A stretch of DNA of 64,000 nt from Sphingobacteriales bacterium 44-61. GTDB lineage: Bacteria > Bacteroidota > Bacteroidia > Chitinophagales > Chitinophagaceae. Positions 10,301 through 17,016 of this stretch are shown here, piece after piece. Where the stretch lies: assembly GCA_001898405.1 (NCBI GenBank), contig MKTW01000002.1:494175-558174 (forward strand), given 5' to 3'. Both the position numbers and the translations under genes were made by a program. The notes under the pieces were generated by a model, which did no database searches, was not told where the DNA came from, and saw only the letters and a program-made list of their open reading frames with translations. Every line of letters begins with the position of its first letter. Within the stretch, counting starts at the first letter, position 1.

Positions 10301-11277
10301 TTTTTTGCTATTGCTTTTACAACAGGTACACTTACAGCATTGCCTAACATCTTGTAACGGTGTCCGTCGGCGATCAGTTTTATTTGGTCGCCGAATAATC
10401 CGTACAATGTCCATTCATCGGGGAAGCCCTGCAACCGTTCACATTCTATTGGAGTGAGCCTGCGCAACCTTCCTTTTACCAGAGTGAACTGCACATTAGA
10501 AGTAAGGGTATTGGCGATTTTTTTGCCAACCCTGCTTCTTCTTTTATTGCTCTTTAAAAATGAAAGATTAATGCTATCCCCTTCGTGAGCAGACGAATAA
10601 CCTTTTACAGTTGCTTCCGGCACGTGCAGTACATAGGGACATCTGTTTGTCAGGTCTCCAATAGAAGTATCGATGGTGGGGCAAACTTGCCCTTGCAGGC
10701 TTGCTTTATCACTTTCAAGATCCGCTTCAAAACCTTGTCCGATAGGAAATACCGGGCATCTACCTTTTTTTGTAAGAGAGCCGACAAGATAAAACCGCTC
10801 TCTATTCTGGGGTAAAAACCAGCGAGTATTAAGCAATTGCCATTGGCAGTCATAAAGCCCAATGTCGGCAAACGTTTGCAATACTGTCTCAAAGTCTTTG
10901 CCCTTGTTACTGGAGAAAATCCCTTTGACATTTTCAAAGACAAAAACACCGGGATGACATTCTTTAATGAGCCGAATTGCCTCAAAAAAGAGTCTGCTTC
11001 TGGAACCTTTAAGCCCTTTTCTTTTTCCAGCAATGGATATATCCTGGCAGGGTGAACCAAAGCTGATGATGTCCGGCCTGCTGATTTTTTTGCCATTGAT
11101 AACAGTGATGTCGCCGAGTGCTTCTGCCGCCGGGAAATGGTATTGGTAGTTTGCGCTCGCATAGGTATCTATTTCACTGAAATAATGTTTTTTAAAGCGA
11201 AACCCTGCTTCCATTAACCCTTTGGCGAAGCCACCGGTGCCACTAAACAAATCCAGATATGTTATATACCTGTTCAT
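4396..11277 (-). CDS. Giant methyltransferase-RadC-helicase fusion protein
   Basis: A 2,293-residue polyvalent protein. Residues 1-330 form a C5-cytosine methyltransferase: DLFSGTGGF, SPCQ with catalytic Cys77, ENV (115-117), QNRERF, and GNAVSVP near 312. Residues 380-510 are RadC/JAB-like (HNHPSGG at 461, D474). Residues 610-800 are an N6-adenine methyltransferase (EPSAGNG, NPPF at 701). Residues about 850-930 resemble MutS domain I (IPFHSINAYLQKLVSAGHRM). About 1080-1700 is a strawberry-notch-type superfamily 2 helicase: GDQTGIGKGR, DEAH, SAT and a motif VI QKRGRINRTGQ. A long helical C-terminal region follows. The motif ELEAEAL-x-LELELL occurs near 937 and again at the C-terminus. Likely protects and processes element DNA. 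Confidence 0.9.
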   Translation of the reverse strand: MNRYITYLDLFSGTGGFAKGLMEAGFRFKKHYFSEIDTYASANYQYHFPAAEALGDITVINGKKISRPDIISFGSPCQDISIAGKRKGLKGSRSRLFFEAIRLIKECHPGVFVFENVKGIFSSNKGKDFETVLQTFADIGLYDCQWQLLNTRWFLPQNRERFYLVGSLTKKGRCPVFPIGQGFEADLESDKASLQGQVCPTIDTSIGDLTNRCPYVLHVPEATVKGYSSAHEGDSINLSFLKSNKRRSRVGKKIANTLTSNVQFTLVKGRLRRLTPIECERLQGFPDEWTLYGLFGDQIKLIADGHRYKMLGNAVSVPVVKAIAKKLIHLFKPTTNKTLGNISSPLRLKSYQYPETPEIVLGDVPEILVPEIQVNYSRDMGIPFLGKLTSIADVEGFVRKTFDSKTLELQEQFIVIYLDTQINIIGYYRHSKGSINEVTVDIRIILGAAVQCGCTGLIIAHNHPSGGLEPSKPDLDITRKLREACTVHNIRLVDHLIITKGGYYSFASNGLMGLSGVESLMPKDQQFVTKVVEDLERKTLHNKRSIEKLAASFGISNKNEVKELTELAIVNRARELAHSPGTTRERFDKIVELYYSQVNLSHRTSQSILLQQYSTPAPIGYMAGVFCEIDKLQFKGGFAFEPSAGNGLLTIAAKPERVYVNEIDSTRNRNLHTQGFADVTGLDATRPFEGKQKRYQAVLTNPPFGNIEATLYYETFGIKALEHVMALRALDTMASDGRAAIIIGGHTRWDNKGRVQAGKQRIFLNYLHSRYHVADIINIDGHKLYSRQGTAFDVRLILINGRKKTPFGNAPVYNVETDKAVNTFDELFDRVMDAMDYQPKNNAPYDNHVTLYEKLLALQPKYPKTILAIRKDEHYLVFGKDALLVQRLTDLKISVEFLYMGKGVVILRIPFHSINAYLQKLVSAGHRMALVDELTNPKDTDMKRMELEAEALILELELLNTLGEFPAVPGNIDKAMYQNYTYYKAGHYSRPNQLYLILNQSTGEYETYDLDAERINYIFSVPLTLFAIIKGKKVYGLSLTADQVTAFRKKLQETNYRLIQGKDPNSFTGVENKKEELGAPYIPASDACIVLNTEVPDSMAFETHEAVKFVRGKVGGDMDNFVRHRLRYPTKKTLCRVLSAEQIDAVAMAIYNIEARGQGMIIGDQTGIGKGRIAASMIRYAVMQGLKPVFLTEKANLFSDIYRDLAAIGSAHLRPFIVNSRESKTDIKDEDGEIIYQAPPVTEQQNVIASREVPAGYDFILATYSQFNSAEKKPEKPNFLRAIAPDNIFIMDEAHNSSGSSNTGEFMQGVIRETKGVVFLSATFAKRPDNMPIYAMKTAIADCNMTKDDLVASITKGGVALQEVLSSQLVAEGQMMRRERSFEGVEVNYISLDEKAEEHKAISDNITQILRAIIAFQSTYIDKMVEEMDDIAVAEGKEVEVRDGTSQAGVDNLPYFSKVFQVINQMLFSLKAEAVAERTIARLKEGKKPVIAFASTMGSFIESMENEHGLPASDGDTVNTDFSEVLRRGLDGIMRYTVKDIDGNPEYKRFELSELSKGAQQEHNRIMEKIMTVSTGISISPIDVIIKKLKEAGYTVAEVTGRKYEVQLSSKTNKGLVLSRKRINTNDAFRQFNNNEVDVLMINQSGSTGASAHAIPTAKVPADQVRQRVMIVLQAELDISTEVQKRGRINRTGQILKPIYDYVTSAIPAEKRLMMMLQKKLKSLDANTTSNQKQSTKILDVPDFLNKYGDKIVKEYLMENKDINDLLDDPLHLADAKEDSDARSNTMEDAAHRVSGRVAVLSTKMQEDFYNEIAERYNDFVEYLKQVGEYDLEVEAMNLEAETTGSRVIKMGKGSDSAFGDDSILETVKANVLKKPFSRSELANLINESLKGKEPKEIQQEYIRDYKTGIEERLAKEQADTHAKYDTLKMSIAAEKKIQKILDREGEAAWHDAIEQRQNELDQAREAQLASIERTFENRRLYIVKTMEFFYPGRLLSYLVDSYDGGKESVPAVFLGLVIDKKKKNPYAPSAMKLRFAIANSSKYLAMPASYNEEILAIMGNSADISQPEMSMLLQDWENYTKQNNVDRKTRHIITGNLLQAFSDFKGKLVSYTTDNNETKKGILLPENWNPGEQVQDKVVVPILKALPLIRSITQNGQVVTNNGISFFRKGDDYKIVVSASRSKGGDVYLDKDILALVENNNFEKTSTSMVAVLPAGNIDRLIEVLQSNHSCSVTVHSSQVRDLKMDAGGRYSNRKPILLPDEEKEEQQADATQILELEAEALALELELLAAA

Positions 11278-11324
11278 TGCATCCTGCTGATTATTTATTA
11301 CTGCCTGCTTGCCGATCCTGGCTT

Positions 11325-11603
11325 TTATTCCACTGGAGGGGTTATATCCGGTGGATAGCCTTGCAGAAAGAGGGTCATCCAGTTATTCAGTATTGAGGCT
11401 AAATCTTCTGCGCCCCAATTGGCGGGCTGTGTTACATGATCTGCCTGTATATAAATGCTGTGCATACAGCAACCGGTATCAATGCGGAGCAAATTATCCG
11501 GCACATAGCGGATTGACCTGATGTGGTGCTTCATCAGATAAAAGAAGCCATCATCATTAACAAAGCGAAGGCTTGAGCCTGTATCGAATATCTGGTAACT
11601 CAT
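11325..11603 (-). CDS. Hypothetical 92-residue protein
   Basis: No family recognised. A soluble, beta-leaning protein with two adjacent cysteines (DTGCCMHSIYIQADH) and a WGAEDLASILNNWMTLF helix toward the end. Its start codon overlaps the stop of the upstream gene at 11600-11603, which supports translation as part of the same operon. It is the last gene of the compact 11.3-23.0 kb cluster before the giant methylase-helicase gene. No signal peptide or membrane segment is seen. Confidence 0.6.
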   Translation of the reverse strand: MSYQIFDTGSSLRFVNDDGFFYLMKHHIRSIRYVPDNLLRIDTGCCMHSIYIQADHVTQPANWGAEDLASILNNWMTLFLQGYPPDITPPVE

Positions 11604-11761
11604 TTTTTAAATTGGTCTGCTAAAGTGTCCCCGATAATGGAGCCAATGAAACCACCCAGCATTACATAGGGTGCTGCATCTTTTTTTACGCTCCTTGCAT
11701 ACCAATAGGCAAGCAGGGAAGCGAATAAAGTACTGGCCGAAACAATTGTTCTTTCTTTCAT
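11600..11761 (-). CDS. Small membrane protein with glycine-zipper segment
   Basis: A 53-residue protein from the start MKERTIVSAS, chosen because the upstream in-frame extension overlaps the preceding gene. It has an N-terminal hydrophobic helix (STLFASLLAYWYA), a basic loop (RSVKKD) and a second hydrophobic stretch with small residues (VMLGGFIGSIIGDTLA) resembling a glycine zipper. Two short membrane helices suit a holin-like or membrane-structural component. It overlaps the next gene by four bases. Function is inferred from shape only. Confidence 0.6.
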   Translation of the reverse strand: MKERTIVSASTLFASLLAYWYARSVKKDAAPYVMLGGFIGSIIGDTLADQFKK

Positions 11762-11766
11762 TGTAT

Positions 11767-12459
11767 TTACCGGTTGGATAAATAATGAGTAGCAAGCCCG
11801 GTTATGATGGCTGACCCAACGGCAAGCCACCGGCCTGCAGATCGCTGGCGTTTTATTTTTTTGTGCAGGGAAAGGTTATCCTTTTCCAAAATGGTTTGTT
11901 GTGAAAGCGATTGTTTAAACAAAAAAGAAAGGTTCCTGTTTTCGTTCTCCTGTAATACAATGACCTCATCCTTTCCGGTAATTAAACTGTCCTGCTGCAA
12001 AGTATATGCTTCGTATATGCTGTCCTTTTGTTCGGTTTCTTCCAAAAATTCACCGACCAGTATCTTTAGTGAATCGCAATTTTGCAATGTTGGGTTTTCG
12101 GAAACCGGAGAGGCAGAAGATTTTTTAATCAGCTCTTTTGCGGGATAGCCCGGCGGGTTGATGATCTTCTTTATGGCGGCAGCTTTGGTATTTGTCTTTG
12201 ATTTTGCTGCTTTCAGTTCCGCTTTGGTGCTTTGCAGCTCAGTAGTAAGCTGCTTATTGCGTGCTTCAAGTGCTGTAATGCTGGCATGGTAATGAGCGTG
12301 GAGGCTGTCGGCCTGTTGCTTTAAAAGTGCTGCATGAGTTAATGCAGGGGATTTGGAAGGGCTGCTGCAATTTGTGGTGAGCAGAAAGGCCGTACAACAT
12401 CCAAGCACAAAGCAGATCAGTGCAATAGCGAGGGAGGATTTTAGTCTTAGTGAAATCAT
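11767..12459 (-). CDS. Bitopic membrane protein with coiled coil
   Basis: The 230-residue protein has an N-terminal membrane helix (SLAIALICFVLGCCTAFLLT), a long periplasmic-type coiled coil rich in Gln, Lys, Glu and Ser (about 45-200), and a second short hydrophobic helix at the C-terminus (WLAVGSAIITGLATHYL). Two membrane anchors joined by a coiled coil recall a phage unimolecular spanin or a structural strut, but no spanin signature is certain. It sits between the small membrane proteins and near the peptidoglycan hydrolases, as lysis genes do. Family not recognised. Confidence 0.65.
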   Translation of the reverse strand: MISLRLKSSLAIALICFVLGCCTAFLLTTNCSSPSKSPALTHAALLKQQADSLHAHYHASITALEARNKQLTTELQSTKAELKAAKSKTNTKAAAIKKIINPPGYPAKELIKKSSASPVSENPTLQNCDSLKILVGEFLEETEQKDSIYEAYTLQQDSLITGKDEVIVLQENENRNLSFLFKQSLSQQTILEKDNLSLHKKIKRQRSAGRWLAVGSAIITGLATHYLSNR

Positions 12460-12479
12460 AGTGTAAAGGATTTAGTGGT

Positions 12480-12710
12480 TTATAATTTTGTTTTCTTTTC
12501 AATGGAGTAACCGAAACAGCCTGCGCTGACCATGCTCACAAAAGCCCAGAACATAAACTCTGGCACATCGAGCCGGAAAAATTGCTGGGCTATCCAGCTA
12601 ATGACCAGCACAATAATAAATAATGCGGTAGCCAGTTCCCGGAGGCTGAAGTTGCCGTCCTTGTCCCTGAACAGTTGCAATAAAAAAAGTACAATGCGTT
12701 TTTGCTTCAT
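12480..12710 (-). CDS. Two-helix membrane protein, holin-like
   Basis: A 76-residue protein with a short basic, amphipathic start (MKQKRIVLFLLQLFRDKDG) and two membrane helices (ATALFIIVLVISWIAQQFF and FMFWAFVSMVSAGCFGYSI), ending in the charged tail EKKTKL. Its ATG overlaps the stop of the upstream L,D-transpeptidase-like gene (12707-12710). Size, two helices, charged tail and the position directly after peptidoglycan enzymes fit a phage holin, but there is no sequence signature that proves it. Confidence 0.6.
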   Translation of the reverse strand: MKQKRIVLFLLQLFRDKDGNFSLRELATALFIIVLVISWIAQQFFRLDVPEFMFWAFVSMVSAGCFGYSIEKKTKL

Positions 12711-13378
12711 GGTTTTACAATTTGGTACACGATTAATCCCGCCCCGATGCCCACACCAATACCGGCAAGGCTGACAACCAATTTCTTTTTTTCACTGCGG
12801 GCAATGGCTCGTTTATCTATTAGCGTATAGGTAAAGCTGTTACCATATAGCTGCCGGTGCTTTTCGCATAACTGCATGAACAGGTTAAAGTCGTTCACGT
12901 TGGCAAATACCTGGCAACCGGCAGAATATTTATCAATCTCTTTTGTCGTTCCGTTTACCGATGCCCGGTGAATATTAATGCCGAACATACCGGTATCAGG
13001 CTTCCCATTCATAAAGTCAAGAACGGCATTGCGGTCATAGTCCCTTAGTACTGTTACCGGCTTTCGCTGCACCAGGGCATAATACTTACCCTTGTGTAAC
13101 CCGATCTGGTAGGCTCCCCGGTATTGTCCTTGTGAAAGGATAGCCGTCCCTTGCGGGTGCATGGGCGATTGTAGCCAGTAGGTCCCCGGATCGGTGGTTG
13201 CAGCGAATAAATAATGAATCCAACTGCCCAGGTTATTTTTAAAGAATATGTGAAATTCATCATCAAACCTGTTTGATACGGTACTGTCCGACCTTATACC
13301 GATAATGTTCAGCTCATAGGGTCTTGTATAAACCTCATAAGCACGTATCGAAATAGCCTGTACAATTGCTGCATGCAT
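12707..13378 (-). CDS. L,D-transpeptidase/peptidase-like protein with C-terminal membrane anchor
   Basis: The 223-residue protein carries GMFGINIHRAS followed about 15 residues later by DKYSAGCQVF. This His / Ser-x-Gly-Cys pair is the pattern of YkuD-type L,D-transpeptidases and related phage L,D-carboxypeptidase-like enzymes, where Cys is the nucleophile. The C-terminus has one membrane helix (LVVSLAGIGVGIGAGLIVYQIV). No signal peptide is visible, so the catalytic part may be oriented by the tail anchor. It is one of at least four likely peptidoglycan-cleaving or -modifying enzymes in this cluster. The fold is well supported; whether it cuts or cross-links is unknown. Confidence 0.65.
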   Translation of the reverse strand: MHAAIVQAISIRAYEVYTRPYELNIIGIRSDSTVSNRFDDEFHIFFKNNLGSWIHYLFAATTDPGTYWLQSPMHPQGTAILSQGQYRGAYQIGLHKGKYYALVQRKPVTVLRDYDRNAVLDFMNGKPDTGMFGINIHRASVNGTTKEIDKYSAGCQVFANVNDFNLFMQLCEKHRQLYGNSFTYTLIDKRAIARSEKKKLVVSLAGIGVGIGAGLIVYQIVKP

Positions 13379-13379
13379 T

Positions 13380-13847
13380 TCAGGCGGCTTGTTGCTGCGG
13401 TTGATAACTTTCCAGCCACTCCGTTACATCAAAAGAGGGGCAGCCCTTTATCCATTCAAAGGCATCTATCACTCCGTTCCTGTTGGTATCTGTACTGAAA
13501 TCCCTGTGTCCCCTGATGATAGCATCGGGATATTTTTTTGCCAGTTCCAGTAACTTTTGATACATGGCTTCCGTTTGCTGCGCTGTGCGGTTATCAAGCA
13601 GCTTTCCGTTTGCATCAATGCCGCCGATATAGGAAATATGAATAGCATGGCGGTTATTCCCCGCAACGCCATTGGCAATATTTTCCTCATCGGTGATGTT
13701 GACAATATCGCCGTTCCGCTCTATGATATAATGATAGCCGGGGTTATTCCACTTCAGCACTTTTTTCCAGTAGCGTTGTATGCTTTCAATGGTAGCAGTA
13801 ACAGGCGTAGCGGTGCAATGCACAACCAGGTATTTAATTGTTCTCAT
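13380..13847 (-). CDS. N-acetylmuramoyl-L-alanine amidase (amidase_2)
   Basis: A 155-residue single-domain amidase of the T7 lysozyme/PGRP type, expected to cut the amide between N-acetylmuramic acid and L-alanine using zinc. Zinc-ligand candidates are His in IKYLVVHCTAT, His in RHAIHISYIGG or GHRDFS, and Cys in KGCPSFDV. GYHYIIERNGDI and the late GHRDFSTDTNRNGVID are typical. There is no signal peptide, so export would need a holin or delivery in a particle. A second, shorter paralogue follows directly downstream at 13880-14278 in coordinate order (transcribed before it). Confidence 0.92.
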   Translation of the reverse strand: MRTIKYLVVHCTATPVTATIESIQRYWKKVLKWNNPGYHYIIERNGDIVNITDEENIANGVAGNNRHAIHISYIGGIDANGKLLDNRTAQQTEAMYQKLLELAKKYPDAIIRGHRDFSTDTNRNGVIDAFEWIKGCPSFDVTEWLESYQPQQQAA

Positions 13848-13879
13848 AGGATAGAATAAGAAATAAACAATACAAAGAC

Positions 13880-14278
13880 TTATGCGGATATGGAGAGGTC
13901 AGGCTCATAATTGCGCAGCCAGTCCTTTACCGAAAAGCCCGGACAATTGGACGTGGCATCCAGCTCATCATGCCCGCAGATCCGGCAAGCGGGGTATTTG
14001 ACAGATAATGCCACCAGCTTGTTAAAAAGGGCTTCCTCCTGCATGGGTGTCCGGGTATCACCGAGTGAGCCAGCTTTGTTGCGGCCTCCTGTATAGGCTA
14101 TATGGATGGCCTCATTATCTACATCGGGCAAATGCTTGATAACGGCTGATTCGGGATATATTCTTTTGATTTCCCCTGTCCTTTCCACCACGTAATGAAA
14201 GAACCCATAGTGCTGGCTGATCTTCGGGTCAAAAGTGGCAGTGTTGTGTACGATGATGTATTTGATATGTCTTTTCAT
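13880..14278 (-). CDS. Second N-acetylmuramoyl-L-alanine amidase
   Basis: A 132-residue amidase_2-type protein similar to its neighbour: YIIVHNTATFD, FHYVVERTGEI, EAIHIAYTGG, CGHDELDATSNCPGFSV. It lacks the insert between the last histidine motif and the Cys seen in the neighbour, and has GHDEL in place of GHRDF. Two such amidases side by side suggest either an old duplication or enzymes for different substrates or stages. There is no signal peptide. It is in the same operon, 20 bases after the peptidoglycan-binding protein gene. Confidence 0.88.
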   Translation of the reverse strand: MKRHIKYIIVHNTATFDPKISQHYGFFHYVVERTGEIKRIYPESAVIKHLPDVDNEAIHIAYTGGRNKAGSLGDTRTPMQEEALFNKLVALSVKYPACRICGHDELDATSNCPGFSVKDWLRNYEPDLSISA

Positions 14279-14298
14279 AGAAACAGTTTTAATAAATG

Positions 14299-15309
14299 TT
14301 ATTTCAGGTATTGGATGGATTTTGTATTTACAAGAAAATATTTGCCGCCATTCTCAAACAAAGTATAATCCAGCCGCTTGCTTACTTCGTTACCGAGTAC
14401 CATGCGGGCAGGTACTTTCACGCCTTCAGCAGCATTGATCCAAACCGTTGTTGGCTCAATGGTCATTACAGGCAGGCCGTCCAGCCCTGACAGGCTCCAT
14501 TTACTGCCATCATATTGCAATCCCATGCGCAGGAACTCCATGCGGATGGCTTCTTTTTGGGTGGTGCTGGTAAAAGTGTTCAGCAGGCCGTTTACAATCG
14601 TTTGCCTCACTGCACCAAGCCGGTATTGTTTAAATACTTCATTGGCCTTTGTATAATCATCTACCGACTGCATTTGCTTGAGCAGGGACAATGCTTTTGA
14701 ATAATTTTTAGCTGCTGCCGCATCGTATAACGGTTTGCCTATTTCTGCGCTATCGGGTTTACTACCCTGTGTCAGCACATTAAAAGTGCTTTCATTAATG
14801 GTGTCGGGTAAGCCAGCTTTTTTAAGTGCGGCCAGCGTTTCCGAACCAAAATCGCCATCCGATCCATATTTCGGTAAAATGCTTTTGCCATATTTATTGA
14901 TAAGAGCTTGTTGTAACAACCGGACATTATTGCCCTTGCTTCCTTTTTTCAAGGGGAAGCCGGTTGCTGCCGGATTATTGGCTACCGGGCTGCTGCTGTA
15001 TGTGGAACTGCTGCTACTTACGGCAGGCTTTACAGGCGGTATGTATGGCGGCACATAGGGAGGCGTATAAGTCGGAATGGTTGGGATGCTTCCACCGGTT
15101 GCGGGTGCAAGGCCGGATTGCAGCAACATATCAAGATCACCGTTTTTTTTGGCCTCCCTTTTCTTCTTGAAATATTGCCAGCCGAAATAACCCAGGATGC
15201 CTGCCGCACCAATTGCCACAGACGCAATAATGATTTTTTTTGTTTGCTGCTTCTTTGAAGAAGGTCTGCGGGATGAACTGCTCTTTATTTTCGTTTTACT
15301 TGTTTTCAT
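14299..15309 (-). CDS. Membrane-anchored peptidoglycan-binding protein
   Basis: A 336-residue protein from MKTSKTKIKS, chosen because this ATG overlaps the previous stop (ATGA at 15306-15309). It has a very basic cytoplasmic start, one membrane helix (about 25-42), a basic stretch, a Pro/Tyr-rich linker (PTYTPPYVPPYIPPVKP), a Ser-rich spacer, and a PG_binding_1-type domain (about 108-172: LKKGSKGNNVRLLQQAL, DGDFGSETLAALKKAG). The C-terminal 150 residues are unrecognised and contain the GLDGL motif shared with other cluster proteins. The layout suits a protein that spans the membrane and grips the cell wall. Confidence 0.8.
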   Translation of the reverse strand: MKTSKTKIKSSSSRRPSSKKQQTKKIIIASVAIGAAGILGYFGWQYFKKKREAKKNGDLDMLLQSGLAPATGGSIPTIPTYTPPYVPPYIPPVKPAVSSSSSTYSSSPVANNPAATGFPLKKGSKGNNVRLLQQALINKYGKSILPKYGSDGDFGSETLAALKKAGLPDTINESTFNVLTQGSKPDSAEIGKPLYDAAAAKNYSKALSLLKQMQSVDDYTKANEVFKQYRLGAVRQTIVNGLLNTFTSTTQKEAIRMEFLRMGLQYDGSKWSLSGLDGLPVMTIEPTTVWINAAEGVKVPARMVLGNEVSKRLDYTLFENGGKYFLVNTKSIQYLK

Positions 15310-16007
15310 GCTTGCGGTTTTTTCATAATGATGTCCATCATGGGGGCGAACTCCCAAAACTCCAGTTCACTTTTAAGGTCATTCATCAGGTCATTGTTAT
15401 AAAGTGCCTGGTACGCCTGCGCAGTTTGCCAGAAATCTGCCTGGCTTCTCATTTCCATAAATACTGCCTTGATCGCATCCTCATCCGTTCCCGGCAGCAT
15501 CCAATAAGTTATATCAAAGGCAGCCTTTAATCTTTTCGCCCATGACTGGTATTGCAGAGGGCTTGACTGCGGTAATACAGCAGCATTGCCTGTTTCCGGT
15601 TTGGAAGCAATGATGGCCAGCATTTCATTGTATTCACTTGTTGTCAATTCACTTTGCATATCGGCCATCATACTGCGGGCATATAGCTTTTGGTAAGAGC
15701 TAATTACTTTCCGCATGGCATCTTTACTTGGAATGGCTTGCAATGTTTTTCTTAATGCTTCCTCATCCGTTCCCCAACCCATCCAGTTGTCATTTTCAAA
15801 TGCCATTTTTATTTGCTTCGCAAACGTAGCCGGGTTGCCTTCTTCATAAGTTTTCTTCTCCTCTGATGTTGCCCTGGCTTTTCTTATCAGACTTCTACCA
15901 ATAAAGAAACTTCCACCGATCACTACCAGCCCGACGATACCGTAGGTTAATTTTTCTTTGAGGGTAAACTCATCAGGGGAATGGGTGGAAGTTTCCTGGG
16001 TTTTCAT
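15306..16007 (-). CDS. Annexin-repeat protein with membrane anchor
   Basis: The 233-residue protein (start MKTQETS, with CCTATG at the start codon) has a single membrane helix (about 20-38) followed by two annexin-like repeats (about 60-128 and 145-215). Repeat 1 has GWGTDEEAL and, 39 residues after the Thr, the Glu of QSEL, exactly the spacing of the annexin type II calcium site. Repeat 2 has LPGTDEDAI with the same spacing to KSEL, but its first glycine is Leu. Annexins bind acidic phospholipid with calcium; bacterial examples are few. Four repeats are usual, two here. Its place among membrane and cell-wall proteins suggests membrane docking. Confidence 0.78.
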   Translation of the reverse strand: MKTQETSTHSPDEFTLKEKLTYGIVGLVVIGGSFFIGRSLIRKARATSEEKKTYEEGNPATFAKQIKMAFENDNWMGWGTDEEALRKTLQAIPSKDAMRKVISSYQKLYARSMMADMQSELTTSEYNEMLAIIASKPETGNAAVLPQSSPLQYQSWAKRLKAAFDITYWMLPGTDEDAIKAVFMEMRSQADFWQTAQAYQALYNNDLMNDLKSELEFWEFAPMMDIIMKKPQA

Positions 16008-16036
16008 AGGAGAATAAGACAAATGGTTTTAGTTAG

Positions 16037-16219
16037 TTACACTCCTAAGTATCGTTTTGCCAGTGCAGTTTTTACCGGGTCATGCCTGATAACGTGCGCC
16101 AGCTTTGAAAGCTCTTTCTCATTCAGCCGGGAGGCAAGCGTGGTAAGTGCCTGCATCTTTGCTTCTGCCTCTTTTTCCGTTTTTGCTTCAATGCTCATGG
16201 AGTACTGATACTTTTTCAT
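16037..16219 (-). CDS. Small hypothetical protein, 60 residues
   Basis: A short basic protein (MKKYQYSMSIEAKTEKEAEAKMQALTTLA...) that begins with a beta-strand-like start and continues as helix with an EAEAK-rich segment, ending in KTALAKRYLGV. Its ATG overlaps the stop of the upstream coiled-coil gene (16216-16219), which supports it as a genuine cistron. No family recognised and no membrane segment. Confidence 0.55.
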   Translation of the reverse strand: MKKYQYSMSIEAKTEKEAEAKMQALTTLASRLNEKELSKLAHVIRHDPVKTALAKRYLGV

Positions 16220-17016
16220 GTGGTTTCATTTTTTATATCAATGTTCAGCAGGCTGGCCACCGTTTGCAAATGGGTGGGTTCGGTTGCAAACTTTCCAATG
16301 ATCTGCATAACAATTTCTAATTGCTCGTTATTAAAGACGGATTCCAACTGCTGAAACAACTCAATGTGTCTTTGCTCCGGTTGGTGAGCGTGTTGCTGTT
16401 TCTCAAAGCTGGCGGCAACCGGTTCCGCTATTGCTTCTGTTACCGGTGCTGCAACAATACCCCCCAGGCCCATCCGTTCCAATGCCCCTGCATTCTTTGC
16501 TGCCATACGCTCCAGCACCAGGCTACCCAACTCAACCAGGTCAAGTTTCCCCAGCTTATGTTTATTGCTGTTGGCCTGTTCCAATTGCTTTTCCAGTAGT
16601 TCCGCATACTGCTCTGCTTCTTCCAGTTGTTTTTTTGTTTCTTCCAGTTCCTGTTTTATCTGCCGGGCTTCATGTTCCCTGTCCCTTGCTTCCAGCTTTT
16701 CCTGTATGATGCCATCCAGTTCACCTAATCCGCTCAGGGGCTTTTCAATTCTGCCACGCTGGATATAATAGACGTACTGATCGTTGCGTGGAGAGGTCAG
16801 CGAATAGTAAATGAGTATGCGGATTTTTTCGCTGTCCTCATTGATATAGTATTCATAGTTCTCAAACTCCTTTACATCTTCTGTTTTAGGTACAACCTTC
16901 AATCCATCTACAAAAATCTCGAAAGGTCGTGCCTGTCCTTTTGCTGCCAACTCCGTCAAAAGATGTTTGAGCTTATCTATTTTTAACTGATCGTATTTTT
17001 CGGTTGTTATGGGCAT
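16216..17016 (-). CDS. Coiled-coil protein with shared GLxELDG motif
   Basis: No family recognised. The 266-residue soluble protein has a beta-rich N-terminal domain (about 25-90, EIFVDGLKVVPK ... IRILIYYSL ... QYVYYIQRG), the motif LSGLGELDGI near 95, a coiled coil (about 105-155), a Gly/Ala-rich hinge and a helical C-terminal domain. It overlaps the genes on both sides (10 and 4 bases). The GLxELDG segment is shared with the candidate capsid-like, glycine-rich membrane and transglutaminase-like proteins of this cluster. A structural or scaffolding role is an inference. Confidence 0.6.
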   Translation of the reverse strand: MPITTEKYDQLKIDKLKHLLTELAAKGQARPFEIFVDGLKVVPKTEDVKEFENYEYYINEDSEKIRILIYYSLTSPRNDQYVYYIQRGRIEKPLSGLGELDGIIQEKLEARDREHEARQIKQELEETKKQLEEAEQYAELLEKQLEQANSNKHKLGKLDLVELGSLVLERMAAKNAGALERMGLGGIVAAPVTEAIAEPVAASFEKQQHAHQPEQRHIELFQQLESVFNNEQLEIVMQIIGKFATEPTHLQTVASLLNIDIKNETT

